Source of the DNA: a virus
Direction: 5' to 3' (one strand)
Virus record (IMG/VR): IMGVR_UViG_3300045257_000499
Span: 1-62,479 of that record
DNA: 62,479 nucleotides
Below the pieces are notes generated by a model that was given only the letters and a program-made list of their open reading frames with translations, was not told the origin of the DNA and searched no databases. Shown here piece by piece: positions 7,371 through 14,351 of this stretch (the stretch's first letter is position 1; every line of letters starts with the position of its first letter). The translations under genes were made by a program, and so were the position numbers.

Positions 7371-7670
7371 TCACCACTTCGCGACGCCGGCCGCGGCCAG
7401 AGCTAGAGCGGAGGCATGGTTGACAGCCAGATCGAGGCGGCCGCCCTGGCGGATATTGTTGACCTGGTTGACGGTCCAGCTCAGCACCTCGACCGGAGTG
7501 GTGTCGCGTTCGCCGGCGGTTTGTTTGGCGCAGGCTTCGACGAACCGAGCGCGGTAGCCTTCGAGATCGCGGGCAGCGCGCTTGTGGTGCTCGATCAGCT
7601 CGTCGATCCACGCCGTGGCGCCGTCGTGGGCCATCTTGAGCATCATGCTCTGCCGGTCTTGCTTGGTCAT
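7371..7670 (-). CDS. Hypothetical helical phage protein (99 aa)
   Basis: Largely helical protein (ATAWIDELIEHHKRAARDLEG; VLSWTVNQVNNIRQGGRLD) of 99 residues with GGAG upstream of the ATG. First gene of its unit, with leader variant CCCTACCT. No family recognised. Confidence 0.75.
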   Translation of the reverse strand: MTKQDRQSMMLKMAHDGATAWIDELIEHHKRAARDLEGYRARFVEACAKQTAGERDTTPVEVLSWTVNQVNNIRQGGRLDLAVNHASALALAAAGVAKW

Positions 7671-7688
7671 CGTAAGTCTCCGTTGCTC

Positions 7689-7696
7689 AGGTAGGG
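7689..7696 (-). promoter_or_regulatory. Leader motif variant CCCTACCT
   Basis: One-mismatch copy of the leader motif, 18 bases before the ATG at 7670. Upstream (7697-7797) is an AT-rich stretch likely to contain the promoter of this three-gene unit, but no clear -35/-10 pair stands out. Confidence 0.45.
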
Positions 7697-7797
7697 AAGT
7701 TCTCGTTTTCGTTAAGTGTAGTCTGAACCTGTACTATCGAAATTCAATGACTAACCTTGAAATAATACTTCTTTGTTCTTGCGTTCGTAGAATAGCG

Positions 7798-7824
7798 TGA
7801 CGCCCGGGTCGAGCCCGGGCGTCA
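7798..7824 (-). terminator. Strong stem-loop after the DUF488-like gene
   Basis: An 11-bp perfect GC-rich stem (7798-7808 with 7814-7824) and a 5-base loop, 50 bases beyond the stop of the leftward gene at 7873. No clear U-run follows, so it may act as a terminator or an RNA-stabilising hairpin. Confidence 0.5.
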
Positions 7825-7872
7825 GCGGCGGATGCGTGTATATAGTGTGGAACGGAGAGGGAACGAAAGTAA

Positions 7873-8382
7873 TCAGCCTCCGTGCAGGTCGAGGCGCATC
7901 TGCTTCCCCGTGGGCTTCGCTGGCGGCTCGACCGGAGAGTAGGAAGGGGCCGCGACCCCGTTCAGCCTGAGCAGGGCGAAGCGGTCCAGACCGGGGAAGT
8001 CCACCTCGGGGACCTTGATGCCGAGGGAGTCCTCGAGCCACTGCGCCACGATGTGTCGGTGGCACCACTTCACCCCGCATTGGACATCGCTCGCGCCCTC
8101 GAAGCAGAGGAGAGTGGGCGTGCGGCCGTCGCTGGCGAGTCGCTGCAAATCCGCGACGACCTTGTGGGGATCGAGGGAAGCGAGAATTTCCTTGTTGAAA
8201 CGCCGCAGGTATTCGGCGGGCGTGCACGACTTGAACCACGAGCCGGGACACAACGCACGATACTGCTTGAAGCCGGCAGCCTGGCCGCGCGGGGTTCCGC
8301 GAGAGATGCCCACCCGCAGGTGAGTCGCGGGGAGCTTCGCGAACCACGAGGCGGTCGCGATGATGGGCTGCGAGTCAGTCAT
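7873..8382 (-). CDS. DUF488-like protein (169 aa)
   Basis: The start at 8382 follows CCCTACCATGGAG. The segments ATASWFAKLPATHLRVGISRG, GSWF, LLCFEGASDVQ and KWCHRHIVAQWLE match the conserved pattern of the DUF488 family: beta-strand, Gly/Trp loop, then L-C-x-E...CHR. Family function is unsettled, and several members are nucleic-acid or stress related. It is the first leftward gene next to the divergent control region, so likely the earliest expressed. Confidence 0.75.
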   Translation of the reverse strand: MTDSQPIIATASWFAKLPATHLRVGISRGTPRGQAAGFKQYRALCPGSWFKSCTPAEYLRRFNKEILASLDPHKVVADLQRLASDGRTPTLLCFEGASDVQCGVKWCHRHIVAQWLEDSLGIKVPEVDFPGLDRFALLRLNGVAAPSYSPVEPPAKPTGKQMRLDLHGG

Positions 8383-8398
8383 GTGCGTGTTGTCTCCA

Positions 8399-8436
8399 TG
8401 GTAGGGTCGGTTTTTAGTTGATCCCATCATTATGGG
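8399..8436 (-). promoter_or_regulatory. CCCTACCA leader with upstream hairpin
   Basis: CCCTACCA (8399-8406) lies 16 bases upstream of the ATG at 8382. A 5-bp hairpin with a 4-base loop lies at 8423-8436. Confidence 0.5.
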
Positions 8437-8437
8437 T

Positions 8438-8450
8438 AGTTGCCAACAGG
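8438..8450. promoter_or_regulatory. Palindromic operator-like site (AGTTGCCAACAGG)
   Basis: Contains the perfect 9-base palindrome GTTGCCAAC. The same 13-base sequence occurs in the opposite orientation at 14075 and 59366, and with a single change at 9574. Its place between divergent genes suggests a binding site for a phage regulator. Confidence 0.5.
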
Positions 8451-8583
8451 TTTTCAAGAAGAAAATTTGTTAGCTCGCTCAAGCGCCTGCGCAAAATCGT
8501 CGCCGTCTGCTGCTGCGCACCTCTTGCGCGCGCGCACGCGCGCGACACACAAGCCCGGCCACAACGAAGAAAGAAAAACAACG

Positions 8584-9573
8584 ATGGTCTCGATCGCTCC
8601 CGCTTGCGTGATGGTGAGGGTTACCAGCCAGGGGCAAGGCCCGCTGGTGCTGGGTGATCCGATTCCCGGCAGCGGCTACCGCTCGTTTCAGGACGCGCAG
8701 ATTCAGAACGGAGCGTACATCGCCTACGAACTGTTCGAGGTCATCGGCAATGGCGTCCTCCAGCGCGAGCAGTCGAATGGCGTCTACGACGCTACGGTGG
8801 GCACGGTGACGCGAGAGGTCGACGCCTCGACCAACGGCGGGCAGCCGATCGCGCTCCAGGGCAACGGCGTGCTGCGCATGCAGTTCGGCCCGAGGGATTT
8901 GAAAGCCATCGACGGCGGGATCTTGGACGCGGTCGACAACGCCGACACGCCAGCGATCCTTGCGACGATTCAGCTGTTACGCTCCTCGACGCCGGGTCAC
9001 GCGCCGACCACGCTCGTGCCCGGGCAGATCGCCATCAACTCCGCCGACAGCATTCTCTATTGGCCGGACAAGGACGGCCATGTGCAGAACGCGCACCTGC
9101 TCGACGTGGCGGACATTCCGAACCTCGTTGAGCGAGTGGCCGCTCTCGAAGGCGAGGTGTCAACCCTCAACACCGAGATGGAGCAGGCGCAGGCCGACAT
9201 CTTGAGCCTCGATAATCGCGTGGCAGCTCTCGAGGCGCTGGGTTCGGTGGTGAAGGTCACGCCGGTCGCCTCGACGGAGACTCTCACGCTCGACGCGCGC
9301 ACCAAGCGCGTCATCGGTTTTGCCTGGGGCGGCAGCGCCGGCACCGATAGCGACAGCCCCGGCGGCGCGGGCGGCAACACCATGGTTGGCTCCTTTGTGA
9401 CCGCCCTCGGCGGCACGTCAAACGGCGCGCGCGGCGCGTTTGCGGTCGGTTCGGGCAGCGTCACCGGTGGTTCCGGCCTCACGGTTACGATTGGCGCCGG
9501 GGGCACGGCTGGTGGCGGCGCTGGCAGTCCAGGCGTCGCGGGCGGCGCGCTCGTCGTCGAGCTGAGTGCGTAG
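8584..9573 (+). CDS. Tail-fibre-like protein with coiled coil and Gly-rich C-terminus (329 aa)
   Basis: The ATG at 8584 is chosen; the upstream open frame has no ribosome site. Residues 1-130 are a beta-rich adaptor. Residues 140-170 contain the fibre module TTLVPGQIAINSADSILYW, shared in pattern with the fibre at 46547. Residues 185-225 form heptads of a coiled coil (NLVERVAALEGEVSTLN). The C-terminal 90 residues are Gly/Ala/Ser-rich, like phage polyglycine adhesin domains. It probably sits on the virion surface. It lies oddly far from the tail operon, beside the early control region. Confidence 0.75.
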   Translation: MVSIAPACVMVRVTSQGQGPLVLGDPIPGSGYRSFQDAQIQNGAYIAYELFEVIGNGVLQREQSNGVYDATVGTVTREVDASTNGGQPIALQGNGVLRMQFGPRDLKAIDGGILDAVDNADTPAILATIQLLRSSTPGHAPTTLVPGQIAINSADSILYWPDKDGHVQNAHLLDVADIPNLVERVAALEGEVSTLNTEMEQAQADILSLDNRVAALEALGSVVKVTPVASTETLTLDARTKRVIGFAWGGSAGTDSDSPGGAGGNTMVGSFVTALGGTSNGARGAFAVGSGSVTGGSGLTVTIGAGGTAGGGAGSPGVAGGALVVELSA

Positions 9574-9586
9574 AGTTACCAACAGG
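9574..9586. promoter_or_regulatory. Operator-like site variant (AGTTACCAACAGG)
   Basis: Differs by one base from the site at 8438. It begins 1 base after the fibre-like gene's stop and 89 bases before the tRNA. Possible regulator site or part of a 3' end signal. Confidence 0.4.
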
Positions 9587-9674
9587 TTCGTCGCGTACCC
9601 CCTTGCACATGCTGGGGGAGTCATCGCAAAAGCAGCACAACGAACAAACAAACAATCGTGAAGTAAGCGACTAC

Positions 9675-9748
9675 CCGCCCGTCGTCTAGTGCCAGGACAC
9701 CGATTCCCTCGGATCGGGACGCAGGTGCAAACCCTGCCGGGCGGCCCA
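9675..9748 (+). tRNA. tRNA-Glu (CUC anticodon likely; 8-base anticodon loop)
   Basis: Full cloverleaf: 7-bp acceptor (9675-9681 with 9738-9744), Glu-type D arm GTCTAGTGCCAGGAC, 5-bp anticodon stem CCGAT/ATCGG, T arm GCAGG/CCTGC, discriminator C and encoded CCA (9746-9748). The anticodon loop TCCCTCGG has 8 bases instead of 7. CUC with two following G is the most natural anticodon, but C replaces the universal U33. It could be a frameshift-suppressor-type, specialised or decaying tRNA. Confidence 0.7.
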
Positions 9749-9750
9749 TC

Positions 9751-9758
9751 CCCTACCA
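9751..9758 (+). promoter_or_regulatory. CCCTACCA leader motif
   Basis: Exact copy immediately after the tRNA CCA end and 12 bases before the GTG at 9771. Here the tRNA takes the place of the upstream hairpin. Confidence 0.55.
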
Positions 9759-9770
9759 AGGAAGACGGCC

Positions 9771-9929
9771 GTGGGATTTGCGGCGAAGCAGGTGTACGGC
9801 CCTGATTCCCCGGGCCACAAGCGCCGACAGCAAGGCACGACGCTGACCAAGGTCAAGGCGATGATTCGCGAGCGCACGTCGTCGCGTCGCGAGATGGTCA
9901 ACCTCGGCCTCCTCGGGAACAAGCGGTGA
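9771..9929 (+). CDS. Hypothetical basic phage peptide (52 aa)
   Basis: GTG start preceded by AAGGA. The small Arg/Lys-rich protein (GHKRRQQGTTLTKVKAMIRE) ends in LGLLGNKR. The basic helix could contact nucleic acid. First gene of a tightly packed rightward block. Confidence 0.55.
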   Translation: MGFAAKQVYGPDSPGHKRRQQGTTLTKVKAMIRERTSSRREMVNLGLLGNKR

Positions 9930-9940
9930 TCCGGAGACTC

Positions 9941-10000
9941 ATGGCCTTGCCGGCGCTCTATCGCTGGCTGCGCGACTTCGTCGAGGACGGAGCGCGCTGA
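9941..10000 (+). CDS. Possible 19-aa peptide
   Basis: ATG at 9941 with CGGAGA upstream. It encodes MALPALYRWLRDFVEDGAR, and its stop shares a base with the methyltransferase ATG (TGATG). A GTG 15 bases upstream would also work. Amphipathic and probably a coupling ORF. Confidence 0.35.
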   Translation: MALPALYRWLRDFVEDGAR

Positions 10001-10563
10001 TGGCTATCGGCGGTCACCACTCGCCAACCTCCAAGTCCGTCGACTGGCTCACGCCGCCGCGAATCATCGGGGCGCTCGGCAAGTTCGACCTCGACCCCGC
10101 GTGCCCGCCCAATATGCCGTGGCGCACGGCGACCGTGATGCTCACGCCGGAAGATGACGGCTTGGCGCACGATTGGTCGGTGTTTCCGCGCGTGTGGCTG
10201 AATCCGCCGTATGGGCAGGCAGAGGTACAGGGCCCGTGGCTGCGCAAGCTCGTGGAGCACGGCCGCGGCACCGCCCTGATTTTTGCGCGCACCGAGACCG
10301 AGCTGTTCTTCGAGTGCGTGTGGTCGAAGGCAACCGCGATCCTGTTTCTGGAGGGCCGGCTGTTCTTCCACTACGGCTGGCCGCATCACGACACCAAAAG
10401 CGGCCGCACCTACGCGGTAGGAGATCGGGCGGCGCACAACAGCGGCGCCCCCTCGGTGCTCGTGGCGTATGGCGGCGCGGACGCGGCCGCGCTCCACAGG
10501 AGCGGACTGCCCGGCCGCTACGTCCCGCTTTTCGTGACCACGCAGGTGAAGGCGGCGGCATGA
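10000..10563 (+). CDS. Phage DNA N6-adenine methyltransferase (Dam-like)
   Basis: SAM-dependent adenine methyltransferase of the phage N-6-adenine methyltransferase family. It is 187 residues, the usual family length. Key segments are WLTPPRIIGALGKFDLDPACP (residues 16-36) and the catalytic NPPYG at 68-72. It likely methylates adenine in phage DNA to block restriction or mark replication. It is coupled to both neighbours by overlaps and is the first sizeable gene of the early rightward block. Target sequence unknown. Confidence 0.9.
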   Translation: MAIGGHHSPTSKSVDWLTPPRIIGALGKFDLDPACPPNMPWRTATVMLTPEDDGLAHDWSVFPRVWLNPPYGQAEVQGPWLRKLVEHGRGTALIFARTETELFFECVWSKATAILFLEGRLFFHYGWPHHDTKSGRTYAVGDRAAHNSGAPSVLVAYGGADAAALHRSGLPGRYVPLFVTTQVKAAA

Positions 10564-10889
10564 CCGAGTTCGACGACGCGACCGAGCGAACCAAGCTCGC
10601 GCCGATCAAAATCCCCGACGAACGGCTCGCCCAGCTGAAGAGCGCGTTCGATGCGGAATCCCGCGATCGCGTCGACGGTCGCGAGGAAAAGGCCGCCGTT
10701 CGGCGCAAGGAAACAGTCGAGCAGGTCGTCATCGACCACAAGAGTCTGATTCGCGAGCTGGAGGTCGACGGGCTCGAGGAAATGACGGTAGAGCAACGCG
10801 ATTACGTCGAGCGCCAAATATCTGAGTTTATGGAGAAAATGACGACGCGGACAATCTTCGGCCTGTCCGTAACGGGGGGAACCGAATGA
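10560..10889 (+). CDS. Hypothetical charged phage protein (109 aa)
   Basis: The start at 10560 overlaps the methyltransferase stop (ATGA). Highly charged helical protein (DERLAQLKSAFDAESRDRVDG; EQRDYVERQISEFMEKM). Cytoplasmic, perhaps an oligomerising accessory factor. No family recognised. Confidence 0.7.
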   Translation: MTEFDDATERTKLAPIKIPDERLAQLKSAFDAESRDRVDGREEKAAVRRKETVEQVVIDHKSLIRELEVDGLEEMTVEQRDYVERQISEFMEKMTTRTIFGLSVTGGTE

Positions 10890-11089
10890 ACGAACCGATT
10901 GTCCTGCTGGTGCCGGTCGGTGTCAGCGTGATTCCGTCGTTGCTGACGTACGCGGCGTTCAGGCGCGCTCTGACGCACCCGGTCACCGACCGAATCGATC
11001 GCCCGATCTATCTCGGTTGCGCCACTATTCTCAGCGGCATCGCCTGGGTCGCGTACAGCGTGGTCGCGAGCGTCACGGGTAACTGGTGA
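10886..11089 (+). CDS. Small two-helix membrane protein (67 aa)
   Basis: Two hydrophobic segments (residues 5-25 and 42-62) with charged residues between, as in small inner-membrane proteins. The 4-base overlap with the previous gene suggests coupling. Too early in the map to be the main holin. Function unknown. Confidence 0.65.
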   Translation: MNEPIVLLVPVGVSVIPSLLTYAAFRRALTHPVTDRIDRPIYLGCATILSGIAWVAYSVVASVTGNW

Positions 11090-11313
11090 TGGCTCCGGCG
11101 TACCAAGTCCGCGGCACCGAGGATGGAGCCGAGCTGCTCGACCCCCGGGGAGAGCCGCTTGGCCGCATCCTTGGCGTTTCCTTCGTGCCGTCCAGAGATG
11201 GCCGGACGGAAAACGATTTCGCCTTCCGCGTCCTCAACGACGTCGGCCACTGCACGATCCAGGTCCGGACCATCGAGGGCTTTCACGCTCTGCCGCCCCG
11301 GCTGGTCGCGTGA
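11089..11313 (+). CDS. Hypothetical small phage protein (74 aa)
   Basis: The ATG shares a base with the upstream stop (TGATG). Beta-rich protein (RILGVSFVPSRDGRTENDFAF; CTIQVRTIEGFHAL). No family recognised. Confidence 0.6.
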   Translation: MAPAYQVRGTEDGAELLDPRGEPLGRILGVSFVPSRDGRTENDFAFRVLNDVGHCTIQVRTIEGFHALPPRLVA

Positions 11314-11399
11314 CCAAGGCATTCCCCATCGCCGTCATCGCTCTCCAGGCGGGATTGGTCTGCCTCGACGCGGATCGGCACGTGGTCATCCCGGAGTAG
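11310..11399 (+). CDS. Possible 29-aa peptide
   Basis: GTG start overlapping the upstream stop (GTGA). Encodes a short hydrophobic peptide ending VVIPE, 6 bases before the large gene that follows. Likely a coupling ORF. Confidence 0.4.
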   Translation: MTKAFPIAVIALQAGLVCLDADRHVVIPE

Positions 11400-11405
11400 A
11401 CGTTC

Positions 11406-12890
11406 ATGGTCGCCCGCCAGCAACTCGGGGACATCTTCCTCGGCATCACGCCCGCGGCAATCCGCTCCTACATGCTCAAAGCCTTCCAAGGCGCCAAAGC
11501 CTCGGGACGCTATGACCGCGTCGTGATTCCCTGCGCCGGCCGCTTCACCATTGCCGAGGCAGCCATCGATGCAGGATGGAAGCCCGAACAGATCGAGTGC
11601 TCCGACATCTCCCTGTTCTCCACCGTCCTCGGATACGCCTGTGCCGGGAGGGACTTGGAAGAATTGGGCGTGACGTTTCACGACCATTTGCAACATCTTC
11701 ACGCGCGCGCGCGGGCGCGAGGCGATTTGAGCCTGTTGCCGGCCGCGGTGCTCTACGGGCTGAAGGTCTGCCAGCTCAAGGAAGACGTGTTCTATGAGCG
11801 GATGGTGCGGGACGAGTTGCTGCGCGACCCGGACCACTACATCGCCCAGCTCGCCGAGCAGGTGGGGCAGCTGACCGAGAAGCTGAAGGGCATCCGGTAC
11901 AGCGTGGCGGACATCACGGCGGTGTGCCTGTCGGACGAGAGCGATCCGAGGGCGCTGATCTACTGCAACCCCCCGGGCTTTTCCCGGGGCTACGCGAAGA
12001 TGTTCGACACCAAGGGCGCGATCACCTGGCATGACCCGCGTATCCCGGAGTTCGACGCCAGAGCATCGCGGCTCAAGCTCTACCAGCTCCTCCTCCCGGA
12101 GAGGACGCCCGCATTGACCTTCATGTTCCGGTCGAAGGCGATCGAGGAGGGTTATGGGGGCAAGGGCGTCTTCGCCGCTGAGCGGAACCGAGCGGTCGAC
12201 TACGTGCTGTGCACCCGGCCGGATGAGGCGGAAACGCTGGTCAAGCAGAGGGGCGAGACGAAGATCGCGCCGGCGAAGATTCCGTTCCTGCCGGACGACT
12301 ACGAGATCACCCCGGAGTCCAAGATCGGCTTCATCGAGGTGACGAAGAACGTCGCGCTCTACTACCGCGACCTTTTTGCGCACAAGCTGCCGGCGACGCG
12401 GACCGAGCGCTACTTCCTGACCACGCTCGACGGCTACTTGATGGCCGTGCTCGGCATGCACTTCTCCGACCTGACGATGGGGAAGTCGACGACGGTGCAC
12501 GAGACGTTCGGCTTCACGGCGCCGAACAAGCGTTACCCGCGAATCAACCATCTGTTCATGATGGCGATCACGAACGACGACGCGCGCAAGTTCTTCGGCC
12601 GCATGGCCTATGGCGCGCTCTCTGAGCCGTGGCGGTTCCAGACGACCTGCATCTCGACGACGCCCGAGCAGAAATCGCACCGCTCGACCAAAATGAAGCT
12701 CATCACGCGAGAACCCTGGGGAGACGGGCGGTTCAAGCTTGTTTACGGCGGGCCGTTCCGGAAAGAGACGATGGCGGAGACGGTCGCGGCGTGGCTCAAG
12801 AAAATGCGCGCGGTCGAGAAGCAGACCGGTAGGCCGATGGGCGTGACGAAGATCCCGGACAAGCTGGTGAAGGACGACGAGGCGGCGTGA
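11406..12890 (+). CDS. Putative DNA-modification protein: methyltransferase-like N-terminus, Mom/GNAT-like C-terminus (494 aa)
   Basis: Residues 39-57 (VVIPCAGRFTIAEAAIDAG) resemble the SAM-binding motif I of adenine methyltransferases, and residues 186-191 (YCNPPG) resemble the catalytic NPP(Y) motif with Gly in place of Tyr. The C-terminal third (about 310-480: HFSDLTMGKSTTVHETFGF, LFMMAITNDDARKFF, FQTTCISTTPEQKSHRSTKM) recalls phage Mom-type acetyltransferase DNA-modification proteins, by pattern recollection only. It lies between methyltransferase genes in the early block, fitting an anti-restriction role. The missing Tyr means simple N6 methylation is not certain. Confidence 0.6.
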   Translation: MVARQQLGDIFLGITPAAIRSYMLKAFQGAKASGRYDRVVIPCAGRFTIAEAAIDAGWKPEQIECSDISLFSTVLGYACAGRDLEELGVTFHDHLQHLHARARARGDLSLLPAAVLYGLKVCQLKEDVFYERMVRDELLRDPDHYIAQLAEQVGQLTEKLKGIRYSVADITAVCLSDESDPRALIYCNPPGFSRGYAKMFDTKGAITWHDPRIPEFDARASRLKLYQLLLPERTPALTFMFRSKAIEEGYGGKGVFAAERNRAVDYVLCTRPDEAETLVKQRGETKIAPAKIPFLPDDYEITPESKIGFIEVTKNVALYYRDLFAHKLPATRTERYFLTTLDGYLMAVLGMHFSDLTMGKSTTVHETFGFTAPNKRYPRINHLFMMAITNDDARKFFGRMAYGALSEPWRFQTTCISTTPEQKSHRSTKMKLITREPWGDGRFKLVYGGPFRKETMAETVAAWLKKMRAVEKQTGRPMGVTKIPDKLVKDDEAA

Positions 12891-12994
12891 TGGCGACCTC
12901 GCTGCCGGCCTTCGTCTTCGACCGCATCTATGGGGAGAGGGGCAATGAAGGTGATTCGCTCGCTGTTCGACCGTTTGCGCAGGAAGGCGCATGA
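12890..12994 (+). CDS. Possible 34-aa ORF
   Basis: The ATG overlaps the upstream stop (TGATG), but the reading frame runs 50 bases into the well-supported gene starting at 12945. Its first part carries that gene's ribosome site. Probably a coupling or spurious ORF. Confidence 0.25.
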   Translation: MATSLPAFVFDRIYGERGNEGDSLAVRPFAQEGA

Positions 12995-13367
12995 CGCTGG
13001 CGCCAATGTCGGGCTCGCGCCCGATGGCTCGCCGGTGTCCTCCTGGATCGAGCACAGGTTCGAGCCGAAAGCCGACATCACCACGCAAGAGCTGGCGAAG
13101 ATCGTGCAATATTGCGTGCTGGGAGAGGTGCCGCTGTATTTCCCCAAGGCGCGCGAGTCGGTGAAGCGGACGTTCACTGATGAGCAGTGGGCCTGGCTCG
13201 ATCACCTGCGCCAGCGGCACTTCAGACCGCTGCGGCGGCGTGCGGAGGAGTTCGGGGGAACTCTCTGGACGTGCGCCACGCACGGCGGCGCCTTCAGGAA
13301 CATCGAGGGCTGCGCCGCGTGCATCGCGGAGGGTCGTACGTGCCCGGCGAGCCCGGTGAAGTCGTGA
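12945..13367 (+). CDS. Hypothetical phage protein (140 aa)
   Basis: The ATG follows GGGGAGAGGGG. Basic N-terminus (VIRSLFDRLRRKAHDAG), central helices (TTQELAKIVQYCVLGEV), then a Cys/His-rich end (LWTCATHGG...EGCAACIAEGRTC) that could bind zinc. The stop overlaps the next ATG. No family recognised. Confidence 0.7.
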   Translation: MKVIRSLFDRLRRKAHDAGANVGLAPDGSPVSSWIEHRFEPKADITTQELAKIVQYCVLGEVPLYFPKARESVKRTFTDEQWAWLDHLRQRHFRPLRRRAEEFGGTLWTCATHGGAFRNIEGCAACIAEGRTCPASPVKS

Positions 13368-13996
13368 TGCAGAGCGTGACCATCGCCTACGACCAAGCCT
13401 TCTACTCGGCCTATCTGCGCTACCTGGCTGAGCCTGTGGTGCGGAGGAATCACGACGAGATGTTCGAGTTCTTCCGCCGGTGGACCGGACCCTGCTCGTT
13501 GCAGGTCGGGCCCTGGCTCAGCGTGGTCGATCTCGGCTGCGGGCTCGGCGAGTTCGAGCGCCACGGCGACTGGCGCAGGTACGTGGGAGTTGACCGCAAC
13601 GATACCGGCAAGGTGAAGGATTTCATCCACGGCGACTACAGCGATCTCGCCGGCGTCAAGGCGCTCTTGCGCTGGGAGCCCGATGCCTTCGTGAGCCTGT
13701 TCTCGATTGAGGCGTGCTTTCTGCCGGACGAGCGCTACACGCTGTACGACCGCGTGTTCGACGCGTGGCCCTCGATCCGCTTCGGAATGGTCAGTGGCTT
13801 CTACTACCAGAACCGACTGGATGAGCCTGTGGTCAGCGAAGCGGGCGGCGCGATCGTGAGCTGCCAGACCATCGAGAAGCAGGCCGACTTCCTCTCGTCG
13901 CGGTTCTTCGAGGTGCGCACGTCTCTGCGCACGCCGTCTGAGCTGTTCGGCGACGACGTGGTCGAGGTGTGGAAGTTCTTTGCGCGCAGGGCGTGA
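13367..13996 (+). CDS. Class I SAM-dependent methyltransferase-like protein (209 aa)
   Basis: Residues 48-58 (VVDLGCGLGEFE) are a clear SAM-binding motif I. They are followed by YVGVDRND and DFIHGDYSD, consistent with motifs II and III of a Rossmann methyltransferase. The substrate is not evident: no NPPY-type catalytic motif was seen, so it may act on a small molecule or protein rather than DNA. Start at the ATG overlapping the upstream stop. Confidence 0.8.
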   Translation: MQSVTIAYDQAFYSAYLRYLAEPVVRRNHDEMFEFFRRWTGPCSLQVGPWLSVVDLGCGLGEFERHGDWRRYVGVDRNDTGKVKDFIHGDYSDLAGVKALLRWEPDAFVSLFSIEACFLPDERYTLYDRVFDAWPSIRFGMVSGFYYQNRLDEPVVSEAGGAIVSCQTIEKQADFLSSRFFEVRTSLRTPSELFGDDVVEVWKFFARRA

Positions 13997-14073
13997 TGGC
14001 GAAGCCGTGGGGCGCCTCGGAGATGCTTCGCCGCGCGGCTGAGTGCGCGGGGAGCGCGCGCGTCACCCCCTAA
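13996..14073 (+). CDS. Possible 25-aa ORF
   Basis: The ATG overlaps the methyltransferase stop (TGATG) and the frame ends at TAA 14073. Short Arg/Ala-rich peptide with no independent ribosome site. Low support. Confidence 0.3.
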   Translation: MAKPWGASEMLRRAAECAGSARVTP

Positions 14074-14074
14074 A

Positions 14075-14087
14075 CCTGTTGGCAACT
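14075..14087. promoter_or_regulatory. Operator-like site (CCTGTTGGCAACT)
   Basis: Identical, in opposite orientation, to the site in the divergent region at 8438. Contains the GTTGGCAAC palindrome. Lies just after the last ORF of the methyltransferase block. Confidence 0.5.
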
Positions 14088-14293
14088 TCTCGACGCGCAT
14101 GACGCGCGTCCGCGGCGCAACCTACAAGCCCGCTCGTCGTCATCGTCGTGCTGCCGCACGGCGGTTGCCGGGAGCGGAGACGGGGCTGCTGCCACTCAGC
14201 CCTCCGCTCCCGGCCGGCGACCAAACGCAGAGGGGAGCCTGAGGCGCGAGAGCGAACCTCCGCGCGCGTAACGACTTCCGCAGGTGGGTGAGA

Positions 14294-14331
14294 GAGGGGC
14301 CAACCCCTCCCGCCCGTCTGCGCCCCTACCA
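14294..14331 (+). promoter_or_regulatory. Leader module: hairpin plus CCCTACCA
   Basis: A GAGGGG/CCCCTC stem with a 4-base loop (14294-14309) is followed by CCCTACCA at 14324-14331, 20 bases before the ATG at 14352. The rightward counterpart of the leaders in the leftward array. Confidence 0.55.
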
Positions 14332-14351
14332 ACGAAGCAACGGAGACGGAG

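Larger units (their letters stand above)
8383..8583. promoter_or_regulatory. Divergent intergenic control region
   Basis: About 200 bases between the leftward array (ATG at 8382) and the rightward block (ATG at 8584). It is less GC-rich than its surroundings. It holds the leftward CCCTACCA leader (8399-8406), a CCCAT-CATT-ATGGG hairpin (8423-8436) and the GTTGCCAAC palindrome (8439-8447), which makes it the best candidate for the early lytic/lysogenic switch region. No repressor gene was seen beside it. Confidence 0.5.
14074..14351. promoter_or_regulatory. Intergenic control region
   Basis: 278 bases without a credible gene. It holds the CCTGTTGGCAACT site (14075-14087) and, near its end, a GAGGGG-CCAA-CCCCTC hairpin (14294-14309) and CCCTACCA (14324-14331). 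It probably separates two rightward transcription units. Confidence 0.5.

Noticed and set aside
8440-8583. Upstream extension of the fibre-like gene into the divergent region
   Set aside because: No ribosome site before that start, and the region holds the operator-like palindrome.
11283-13283. A 666-codon minus-strand frame opposite the putative DNA-modification gene
   Set aside because: Low-complexity Arg/His/Leu composition, no ribosome site, opposite a well-supported gene. Antisense shadow.
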